Source: CAZYZQ01 sp964652075 (GTDB lineage Bacteria; Bacillota; Clostridia; Oscillospirales; Oscillospiraceae). Taken from it: a DNA stretch of 19,557 bases. The translations under genes and the position numbers were made by a program. Where the stretch lies: the NCBI GenBank assembly GCA_964652075.1, contig CAZYZQ010000040.1, forward strand, positions 1-19,557, read 5' to 3'. Positions 13,538 to 19,557 of this stretch are shown piece after piece. Positions within the stretch are counted from its first letter, which is position 1; every line of letters starts with the position of its first letter. The notes under the pieces are model-generated. The model was not told where the DNA came from. It was given only the letters and a program-made list of their open reading frames with translations, and did not search any database.

Positions 13538-14629
13538 ATGAAGAAGCGTATTCTTGCTCTCGTCCTGTGCCTCGGCATGGTCGCAACACTGCTTGTCGGC
13601 TGCGCGAAAAAGGATGAGACCGCCAAGGGCGACGACGCCAACACTGGCGACAAGCCCACCATCTACGTTCTGACCGCTGCGGAAGATCACGGCTGGACCG
13701 GTTCCGTCGCCACCTTTGCGAAAACAAAGGCCGAGGAGCTGAACCAGGGCGGCAAGTACAATGTTGTCGTTAAGAGCTCCCCTACCGCTGCAGACCAGAT
13801 GAAGGAGCTGGAGGACATCGCCTCCAACCCGTCCGGCGTGGCCGGCGTCGTTGTGCAGCCGCAGGATGACTCCGTCGAGGCCGCTATCCAGCAGATTGTC
13901 GATGCGAAGATCCCCTACACCGCGTTTGACCGCATCATCGCGGGCGTCAAGGACTCCGCCGTCGCCAACGTCACCGGCGACAACAAGGGCATCGGCGCTG
14001 CCGCTGCTTCCTACTTCGTCTCTCAGGGCCTGCAGCCGGGCGAAGCCGTCTACGTCTTTGTCGGCGACACCTCCTCCGTCTGTGTTGACCGCAACGCCGG
14101 TTTTGAAGAGTATCTGACCGGCAAGCTGGCCTACAACGGCGAGTACATCGCCGAGGACGCCAAGTGGACCGAGGATCAGCTCTCCTCCATTACGCAGTCC
14201 GCTGCCATGGGCTGGAGCCGTTCCAACACCACCACCGCGTTTGAGACGCTGCTGTCCGATTCGGCCAACGCCGACATCAAGTGGTTCTACACGATGGACG
14301 ATGAGCTGGCGCTCGGCATTGTCGAGGCGCTCGAGGGCTCCGGCATCGACGACGCCACCAAGGAAGCGTTCCTGGCCAACAAGCCGTACATCACCGCCGC
14401 CGGCGGCTCCGAGGGTGTCTATGCCATCATCCGCGGCGAAGCTTCTCAGGATCTGTACGCACAGCTGGGCGGTCTGATCTGTGTCACCTACAGCCCGGAT
14501 ATGATCCAGACCACCATGCAGGATCTGGTTGACTATCTCGACGGCAAAGAGGTCACGAAGGATCACGTCATCGCCTGCGAGCTGGTTGACGCGAGCAACG
14601 TCTCCGAGCACGTCGGATTCGCAAACTAA
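13538..14629 (+). CDS. Simple-sugar ABC transporter substrate-binding lipoprotein
   Basis: 363 residues, starting at the ATG 9 bases after AGGAGG; an upstream in-frame start would lack a ribosome site. The signal peptide MKKRILALVLCLGMVATLLV ends in a lipobox (LLVGC), so the protein is tethered outside the membrane. The mature part is a periplasmic-binding-protein fold of type 1: ELEDIASNPSGVAGVVVQPQ, IPYTAFDRIIAG (about 125-137) with the D-R pair that usually binds sugar, then DDELALGIVEALEGSGIDDA. This is the RbsB/XylF/MglB class; the exact sugar cannot be told. Being first gene, followed by a terminator, it should be made in excess over the ATPase and permease, as usual for such lipoproteins. 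Confidence 0.9.
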   Translation: MKKRILALVLCLGMVATLLVGCAKKDETAKGDDANTGDKPTIYVLTAAEDHGWTGSVATFAKTKAEELNQGGKYNVVVKSSPTAADQMKELEDIASNPSGVAGVVVQPQDDSVEAAIQQIVDAKIPYTAFDRIIAGVKDSAVANVTGDNKGIGAAAASYFVSQGLQPGEAVYVFVGDTSSVCVDRNAGFEEYLTGKLAYNGEYIAEDAKWTEDQLSSITQSAAMGWSRSNTTTAFETLLSDSANADIKWFYTMDDELALGIVEALEGSGIDDATKEAFLANKPYITAAGGSEGVYAIIRGEASQDLYAQLGGLICVTYSPDMIQTTMQDLVDYLDGKEVTKDHVIACELVDASNVSEHVGFAN

Positions 14630-14654
14630 AATTCTACTTCCCAATAGAAAAATT

Positions 14655-14692
14655 GCGGGCACAGATTATTGCATCTGTGCCCGCTTTCTGTT
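14655..14692 (+). terminator. Terminator inside the ABC operon, after the binding protein
   Basis: GCGGGCACAGAT (14655-14666) and ATCTGTGCCCGC (14673-14684) form a perfect 12-base-pair stem, followed by TTTCTGTT. It lies 25 bases after the binding-protein stop and 47 before the ATPase, so it should limit read-through into the membrane components. Confidence 0.85.
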
Positions 14693-14697
14693 AAAAT
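14669..14697 (+). promoter_or_regulatory. Second promoter, overlapping the terminator
   Basis: TTGCAT (14669-14674) sits in the loop and 3' arm of the terminator, and TAAAAT (14692-14697) follows after 17 bases, right after its U-tract. The same two hexamers and spacing occur at the tRNA-Arg promoter. The ATPase starts 41 bases downstream. Confidence 0.55.
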
Positions 14698-14738
14698 AGT
14701 ATCAGTGCGGATCATCCGTACAGAAGGGGGAGCGAGCT

Positions 14739-16235
14739 ATGAGCATTCTCGAGATGCACGACATCTGCAAAGCATTCGACGGCGTCCCGGTGCTGAAGCA
14801 CGTGCAGTTCTCCGTGGAGCCAGGCGAGGTTCATGCGCTGCTCGGTGAGAACGGCGCCGGCAAATCGACGCTGATGAATGTGCTCACCGGTGTCGTGCCA
14901 TGCGACAGCGGCACCATTGTCTTCAACGGAACGCCGATGGAGAACATCACAATTCATAAATCCGAGGCCGCCGGCATCGCATTTGTCCATCAGGAGTTGA
15001 ACCTTTTCAACGATCTGCGGGTGTTTGAAAACATCTTCCTCGGCAAGGAAAAAACCTACAAAACCGGCACGCTGAAAAAGAAAGAGATGATCGCCCAGAC
15101 GCACGCGCTGTTCGAGCGCCTCGGCGTCGACATCGACCCTACTGCGCTGGTCGCCACGCTGAAGACGAGCCAGAAACAGCTGCTGGAAATCTCCAAGGCG
15201 CTGTTTTTCGACGCAAAGCTGCTGATCCTCGACGAGCCGACCACCGCGCTGAACAACGAGGAGATCGACCATCTCTTCTCCATTGTCAACAATTTGAAAG
15301 CGCAAGGGACTTCGTTCGTCTTTATTTCCCATAAAATGCCCGAAATATTCCGCCTTGCGGACAGCTACACCGTCTTCCGCAACGGCGAGTTCATTCAGGC
15401 CGGCCATATCTCCGAGATCACGCCGGAGGAGATCACCAAGCTCATGGTCGGCGCCAGCTACTCCGGCGCGGACGTCTATGAGCCGCGGCCGCTGGGCGAA
15501 CCGGTTCTGGAGCTACACAACTTCTCCGGCCCCGGCTTCCAGAATGTAAACCTGACAGTCAAAAAAGGCCAGATCATCGGCCTGACCGGCCTGCAGGGCT
15601 CCGGCAGCAGCGAACTCATGCAGTGCATGTTCGGTGTCACCAGCCCGACAAGCGGTTCTCTCACGGTGAACGGCAAAATGATTTCGCACACCAAAATCCA
15701 TACGATGATGCGTGCAGGCGTCGCCATGCTCCCGGCAAACCGGAAGGAAAATTCCGTCGTGCCCGACATGAGCCTGCTGGAAAATATGTACCTCTCCGAG
15801 CACACGCTCTCCGCCGCCCGCTTCCCGATCCACCGGCGCGGGGAACTGGGGAAATTCCGGCAGATGCAGGAGCAGCTCTCCATCAAGGCCAACCGCCCCT
15901 CCGATCTGATCACCTCTTTGTCCGGCGGCAACCAGCAGAAGGTCTTTCTGGCGCGCTGGCTGAACATCAACGCGGATATCCTGCTGCTGGACAACCCCAC
16001 GCAGGGCATCGACGTCGGCGCGAAGGCCGAAATCTACCGGCTGATATTGCAGCTGGCCCGGAACGGGAAAACGATCCTCATCAATACGCTGGAAATCAAC
16101 GAGATTCAAAAGGTCGCCGACCAGTGCGCCGTCTTCTATGATGGCAGCATTGTGAAGCTCCTTCCGCACAGCGAGATCGATGAGCAGACCGTGATGCTCT
16201 ATTCCACAAATGCAGTTCAAATCGGGGAGGCATAA
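14739..16235 (+). CDS. Sugar ABC transporter ATPase with two nucleotide-binding domains
   Basis: 498 residues, RbsA/MglA/XylG type. Domain 1 has Walker A GENGAGKST (36-44), QELNLF and Walker B LLILDEPTTAL at about 162-172, but its signature is LKTSQKQ at about 141-147 rather than LSxGQ or LSxxQ. Domain 2 has a Walker A without lysine (GLQGSGSSEL, about 284), the signature LSGGNQQKVFLARWL, and Walker B LLLDNPTQGIDVGAK, in which residue 419 is Asn where Glu is expected. So one of the two composite ATP sites looks inactive; lack of lysine in domain 2 is normal for this family, the Asn less so. RBS GGGGGAG precedes the ATG. It energises import by the permease 5 bases downstream. Confidence 0.94.
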   Translation: MSILEMHDICKAFDGVPVLKHVQFSVEPGEVHALLGENGAGKSTLMNVLTGVVPCDSGTIVFNGTPMENITIHKSEAAGIAFVHQELNLFNDLRVFENIFLGKEKTYKTGTLKKKEMIAQTHALFERLGVDIDPTALVATLKTSQKQLLEISKALFFDAKLLILDEPTTALNNEEIDHLFSIVNNLKAQGTSFVFISHKMPEIFRLADSYTVFRNGEFIQAGHISEITPEEITKLMVGASYSGADVYEPRPLGEPVLELHNFSGPGFQNVNLTVKKGQIIGLTGLQGSGSSELMQCMFGVTSPTSGSLTVNGKMISHTKIHTMMRAGVAMLPANRKENSVVPDMSLLENMYLSEHTLSAARFPIHRRGELGKFRQMQEQLSIKANRPSDLITSLSGGNQQKVFLARWLNINADILLLDNPTQGIDVGAKAEIYRLILQLARNGKTILINTLEINEIQKVADQCAVFYDGSIVKLLPHSEIDEQTVMLYSTNAVQIGEA

Positions 16236-16240
16236 TCAAC

Positions 16241-17293
16241 ATGCAGAAACAGGCAACCGTCAAAGCGCCCCGCAATTCGCTGGGCAAGACCGCTTCCGCT
16301 ATCTGGAGCGGGTACAGCTTTATCTTTATCTTTGTTGTGATATTCCTTGTCTATCTCTTCGTCAGCAGCAGCCTGACCTTTGCCGGCATCATGAACATCC
16401 TGCGCCACTCCGCCGTCGTCGGCGTCATTGCGCTGGGCATGGGCGTCGTCATTATCACAGGAGAGATTGACCTTTCCGTCGGCTCTATGTTGGCAATGGT
16501 CAGCTCCTTCTCCGTCGTCGTCTTCAACGCGACAAACAACATTTTCCTGACACTCCTGTTCGCAATCCTGTTCGGCGCATTCTGCGGCCTGCTCAACGGT
16601 CTGATGGTCGGCGCGCTGAAAATGCCGGCATTCATTGTCACTCTGGCCACCATGCTGATCTACCGCTCCATTGCGCAGTATGCCTGCCAGCATCTGGACG
16701 CAGTCTACACCGGCGGCGGCAACTCGCTCTATAAGATGTCGCGCGAGCTGTCGAATTACGACCCGCTCTTCTCCTTCGGCAACAGCAAGCTCTTCGGCAT
16801 CCCCACAGTTGGCGTGATTCTCATCGTCCTGACCGCCATCTTTGTCTACATGGGGACAAGCACCAAGTTCGGCAAGAAGCTCTATGCGCTCGGCAGCAAC
16901 GCCAAGGCCGCGCAGCTTGCAGGCATCAATACAAGTCTTATGAAGGTGCTGGTCTTTGTGATTTCCGGTGCAATGGTCGGTGTCGGCTCCTTCCTGTGGG
17001 TCTCCATGTACGGCTCCGCCGACCCGGCAACCGGCGGCAGCAGCTACGAGATGTACGCAATTGCAGCCGTTGTCCTCGGCGGCATCAGTATGGCCGGCGG
17101 CCGCGGCAAGCTGATCGGCATCATTTTTGGCACGCTGTCCTACACCGTTATCGACAAGATCATCGTTGCGCTGAAGATGGATTCTCTGATTAACAACACC
17201 ATCAAGGGTGTCATCCTGATCATCGCCATTATGATTCAGATCATCGCGCCGATGATCAAATCCAAGCTGACGCGCCGCCACCGCAGTACGTAA
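16241..17293 (+). CDS. Sugar ABC transporter permease
   Basis: 350 residues of the BPD_transp_2 (RbsC/XylH) family, with about eight to ten hydrophobic segments. Hallmarks are LRHSAVVGVIALGMGVVIIT followed by GEIDLSVGSMLAMVSSFSVV, the conserved 'GEIDLSVG' loop, and IYRSIAQY, and later GSNAKAAQLAGINTSLMKVL and the glycine-rich AVVLGGISMAGGRGKLIG. GGGGAGG lies 10 bases before the ATG inside the ATPase end. A terminator follows, so the importer is a complete three-gene unit with no sugar kinase or regulator beside it. Confidence 0.94.
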   Translation: MQKQATVKAPRNSLGKTASAIWSGYSFIFIFVVIFLVYLFVSSSLTFAGIMNILRHSAVVGVIALGMGVVIITGEIDLSVGSMLAMVSSFSVVVFNATNNIFLTLLFAILFGAFCGLLNGLMVGALKMPAFIVTLATMLIYRSIAQYACQHLDAVYTGGGNSLYKMSRELSNYDPLFSFGNSKLFGIPTVGVILIVLTAIFVYMGTSTKFGKKLYALGSNAKAAQLAGINTSLMKVLVFVISGAMVGVGSFLWVSMYGSADPATGGSSYEMYAIAAVVLGGISMAGGRGKLIGIIFGTLSYTVIDKIIVALKMDSLINNTIKGVILIIAIMIQIIAPMIKSKLTRRHRST

Positions 17294-17300
17294 ATTACCA

Positions 17301-17333
17301 GTGTCGCAGGAGAAAACTCCTGCGACACTTTTC
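17301..17333 (+). terminator. Terminator of the ABC operon
   Basis: GTGTCGCAGGAG (17301-17312) and CTCCTGCGACAC (17317-17328) pair perfectly around AAAA and are followed by TTTT. It lies 8 bases after the permease stop. Confidence 0.88.
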
Positions 17334-17344
17334 GTCAAAACCGC

Positions 17345-17373
17345 TTGACAACGCTTTGATAAAATGCTATTAT
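17345..17373 (+). promoter_or_regulatory. Promoter of tRNA-Leu
   Basis: TTGACA (17345-17350) and TATTAT (17368-17373) are exactly 17 bases apart, with TGC just before the -10 box. The tRNA 5' end is 30 bases downstream; between lies an AGCGCT-TGAG-AGCGCT inverted repeat (17379-17394). Confidence 0.85.
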
Positions 17374-17402
17374 ATTGGAGCGCTTGAGAGCGCTTTCCAT
17401 AT

Positions 17403-17490
17403 GCGCGAGTGGTGGAATTGGCAGACTCGCTAGATTCAGGTTCTAGTGTCCACTGCGGACGTGCGGGTTCAAGTCCCGCCTCGCGCACCA
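17403..17490 (+). tRNA. tRNA-Leu (anticodon CAG)
   Basis: 88 bases including an encoded CCA. Acceptor stem GCGCGAG/CTCGCGC, D arm TGGTGGAATTGGCAGACTCG, anticodon loop TTCAGGT with CAG inside CTAGA/TCTAG, a class-II long variable arm (TGTCCACTGCGGACG), and T arm GCGGGTTCAAGTCCCGC. It reads the CUG codon. Confidence 0.97.
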
Positions 17491-17531
17491 ACGCGGAACC
17501 CCTTGATCTTCAAGGGGTTCCGCGTTTTTTG
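17491..17531 (+). terminator. Terminator of tRNA-Leu
   Basis: ACGCGGAACCCCTTGA (17491-17506) and its exact complement (17510-17525) form a 16-base-pair stem around TCT, followed by six T. It begins at the base after the CCA. Confidence 0.94.
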
Positions 17532-17770
17532 TTGCGCCGCAACGGGTTTCGCGATTTAGCTGAATTGCGTATGATGCAATCGCGTCGCGCATTTGGGGGA
17601 CAAAATTCCACCACTCGGAGACAAAAATGCGAATGAAAATGCTAATGGAAAATACAAAACGCGCCTCTTTGTTTTCGGGCAGCGCCGCGTTCTTCACAGG
17701 CATCGGCATTCCTCACACCAGTCCTGCCGGACAAATTCACCGGGCGCTGCTCTGGCCGTCCATTTTTCGC
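17532..17770. other. Intergenic stretch with no convincing gene
   Basis: About 240 bases between the tRNA terminator and the permease stop. Only short frames without ribosome sites are present; no terminator for the minus-strand transporter and no promoter is clear. Confidence 0.5.
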
Positions 17771-18676
17771 TTATTTTTGCTTCCTTTTTCCGGCCAATAC
17801 GTTCAGCAAAACATACACGCCGGTCAGCACAAGGACTGCACCGCCCAGAATCAGGTACATAGCTCCGGTCTCCACCTGATTGCCAAAGAAATAGATATTG
17901 CAGTCCACGCTGTCCTTGATGGCCTCCACTGCCTGCAACGGAAAACCCTGTTTCCCCATCTCCGCAAAGGCTCCCCGGAGGAGATGGTTGCGCAGCAGGG
18001 ACGTGCCGTAGGTGCCGGGCAGAAACGAGATCGCCTTTTGCAACCCCGCCGAGAAATTGGAGATAGGCATGTACGCGCCGCAGATAAAGCCGTAGCCCGC
18101 GCTGATGACGGTACCGACCGCGGAAATCTGTCCCTGACTGGAGAGGAAAAAGTTGATGACGCTGGACAGGACTGCGCCAAACAGGCTCAGAAGCAAAACA
18201 TCCAGCACCAGCAGGGCGACGTCTGTCCCCGTCAGATACCAGCCGATTCGGGAGAGGTACAGCAGGCAGATCGCCGCCGCGCCAAAGCAGACCAGCAGAG
18301 TGGACAGGAGGTTGGCAATATAATAGCCCAGCGCCAACGTCCCACGGCGCACAGGCGTCATGCTCAGATCCCGCTTCGCCCCGGTGACCTTGTCCTGCAC
18401 CATGAGAACGTTAGAGCAGAAGGCCACCGTCACACAGCACACCGCCAGAAGGGAGGAAGCCAATTGCCCGCCGACGCAACCACCAATGAGCGTATCTGAC
18501 GCTGCGGCACCCATTTCAGTCAGAACAGAACTGAAGCTTTCCTCATATATATTGCCAAGAAAGGTGACATAGAGCACCAGCAGAATCAGCGGCGTGATGA
18601 GGGAAGTAAAAAACATCCCCTTATCCTTAAAGTACAGTTTGGTATTGCGCTTGATCAGCACGGTTAGGCCCTTCAT
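17771..18676 (-). CDS. ABC-2 type exporter permease
   Basis: 301 residues with six hydrophobic segments in the ABC-2 arrangement: MFFTSLITPLILLVLYVTFL, SLLAVCCVTVAFCSNVLMVQ, LGYYIANLLSTLLVCFGAAA, then VLLLSLFGAVLSSVI, a stretch ending in GYGFICGAYMPISNF, and the C-terminal YLILGGAVLVLTGVYVLLNV. The long loop between the first and second segments (NIYEESFSSVLTEMGAAASD) is probably external. Such permeases pair with DRA-type ATPases to export drugs, lipids or peptides; cargo is unknown. Its ATG overlaps the ATPase stop by 4 bases (ATGA), so the two form one transporter. Confidence 0.9.
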   Translation of the reverse strand: MKGLTVLIKRNTKLYFKDKGMFFTSLITPLILLVLYVTFLGNIYEESFSSVLTEMGAAASDTLIGGCVGGQLASSLLAVCCVTVAFCSNVLMVQDKVTGAKRDLSMTPVRRGTLALGYYIANLLSTLLVCFGAAAICLLYLSRIGWYLTGTDVALLVLDVLLLSLFGAVLSSVINFFLSSQGQISAVGTVISAGYGFICGAYMPISNFSAGLQKAISFLPGTYGTSLLRNHLLRGAFAEMGKQGFPLQAVEAIKDSVDCNIYFFGNQVETGAMYLILGGAVLVLTGVYVLLNVLAGKRKQK

Positions 18677-19513
18677 CTCTTTGTCCCTCCTGTCAGCTGT
18701 TTTCCAGTCACGGCCAGGAACACGTCGTCCATTTTGCCCTTGGTGATCTCATAGTCCTGAAAGAGTTCCGGCGTTTGCATGATGAGCCGGGTCGCCGCCG
18801 CCGTGTCGGGCACCGCCACCCGGTAGGCGTCCCGGATCGCCTCATAGGGATAGCCAAGCTCCCTGACCGCTTCTTCCGCCACACCGTACATGGTGATGAA
18901 GTCGCCTGTGTATGCGTTTTTCAGGGCCAGAGGCGTGCCTTCCGCCGCGATTTTCCCACTGTCCAGAATGACGATGAAATCGGCGTCGGCGGCTTCCTCC
19001 ATGTAATGGGTGGTGAGGAACACCGTCATATGCTGCTCCCTGCGCATATGGGAGATGGCGTCCCACAGGAGCTTCCGGGTCTGGGGATCCAGGCCGGTGG
19101 TAGGTTCGTCCAGAACCAAAATTTTAGGGCTGTGGAGCAGAGCGCGGACGATGTCGATCCGCCGCCGCTCCAGCGCCTTTCCGGTGACGCCGTAGAGCGC
19201 CGCCCGGCTGATGAGGTTATCCCGGACGGACAGTTTCTGATCCAGCACGGAGCTTTGGAATACCACTCCCAGATTCCGCTTCACGGTATCCCCGTCCCGG
19301 TCCAGATCCCTGCCGCAGATCTGCACGCTGCCGCAGTCCTTGGCAAGCTGGCCGCACATGATATTGATGGTTGTGGACTTACCGGCGCCGTTCACCCCCC
19401 AGAAAAGCGAACAGCTCGCCCTCCCTGACCCGGAAGCTCAGATCCTGCACCGCCTTCACCTCTGCAAAGCTTTTGGAGAGGTGGTCGATCTCAATGATGT
19501 TTTTTTGCTCCAT
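18673..19513 (-). pseudogene. ABC-2 exporter ATPase with a one-base frameshift
   Basis: Read from the ATG at 19511-19513, the frame gives MEQKNIIEIDHLSKSFAEVK, AVQDLSFRVREGELFAFLG, and then leaves the ATPase frame at a run of six C (19395-19400 on the plus strand). With five C it would read FLGVNGAGKST and continue without a break: VVFQSSVLDQKLSVRDNL, signature-type region ALERRRIDIVRALLHSPK (no clear LSGGQ), Walker B ILVLDEPTTGLDPQ, FLTTHYMEEAADAD, to the TGA at 18673-18675. Restored it is 279 residues, a normal DrrA-like length. An internal GTG at 19393-19395 would lose the first 40 residues and Walker A glycine. A sequence error in the homopolymer or phase variation are both possible. Confidence 0.75.
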
Positions 19514-19557
19514 ACTCTGTTCGCGTCCCACGCTCCATTTTCTTTCAATGGGCGGAT

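Noticed and set aside
12668..14662. A 664-codon open frame on the minus strand
   Set aside because: Antisense to the GDPD and binding-protein genes, both of which have clear domains, promoters and ribosome sites.
17443..17709. An 88-codon frame overlapping tRNA-Leu on the opposite strand
   Set aside because: It is antisense to the tRNA and its terminator, with the RRDLNPHV-type ending common in false tRNA-antisense proteins.
17403..19557. A genomic island inserted at tRNA-Leu carrying the exporter
   Set aside because: No integrase, no second copy of the tRNA 3' end and no clear change in composition within the window.
1..19557. A CRISPR array or other tandem repeat system
   Set aside because: No regularly spaced direct repeats are seen; the pentapeptide-repeat gene is the only repetitive coding region.

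Overview
The window looks like chromosome of a GC-rich gut-type Clostridia, most likely Oscillospiraceae/Ruminococcaceae. I infer this from the protein types (DUF1540 Cys-rich protein, oligoendopeptidase F, short ORFan proteins of clostridial style, type-2 PyrF), strong AGGAGG ribosome sites, consensus sigma-A promoters and many hairpin/U-tract terminators. No phage, transposase or CRISPR array is visible. Most of it reads as core metabolism.

Layout. 1-856 (minus): the 5' part of tcdA, preceded and overlapped by a small Cys-cluster protein, then a DUF1540 gene with its own terminator. 911-2299 (minus): a MocR-type regulator whose expected PLP lysine is arginine. 2353-6529 (minus): a tight five-gene operon reading pepF, xpt, a pentapeptide-repeat protein, a 95-residue protein and a uridine phosphorylase, with a consensus promoter before pepF and a perfect terminator after udp. 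6658-7137 (plus): a low-complexity lipoprotein. 7262-8185 (minus): pyrF. 8314-8481 (plus): a 55-residue membrane-anchored protein.

8483-10241 (minus) is the most interesting part. A queuosine-precursor transporter follows, 3 bases downstream, a radical SAM protein with a CX4CX2C cluster motif; together they look like a queuine uptake and salvage pair. Before them lies about 270 bases of highly structured leader or stand-alone RNA. It has a consensus promoter (TTGACA-17-TATGAT), a 160-base imperfect palindrome, a small hairpin block that resembles a preQ1-I riboswitch, and a terminator whose U-tract ends 4 bases before the start codon. Upstream of that is a decayed pseudogene (10302-11014).

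11228-13399: tRNA-Arg(ACG) on the minus strand with tandem terminators, then a divergent membrane-anchored glycerophosphodiester phosphodiesterase. 13411-17333 (plus): a complete simple-sugar ABC importer (lipoprotein, RbsA-like ATPase, RbsC-like permease). A terminator after the first gene contains the -35 box of a second promoter. 17345-17531 (plus): tRNA-Leu(CAG) with promoter and terminator. 17771-19513 (minus): an ABC-2 type exporter whose ATPase gene carries a one-base insertion in a six-C tract just before Walker A.
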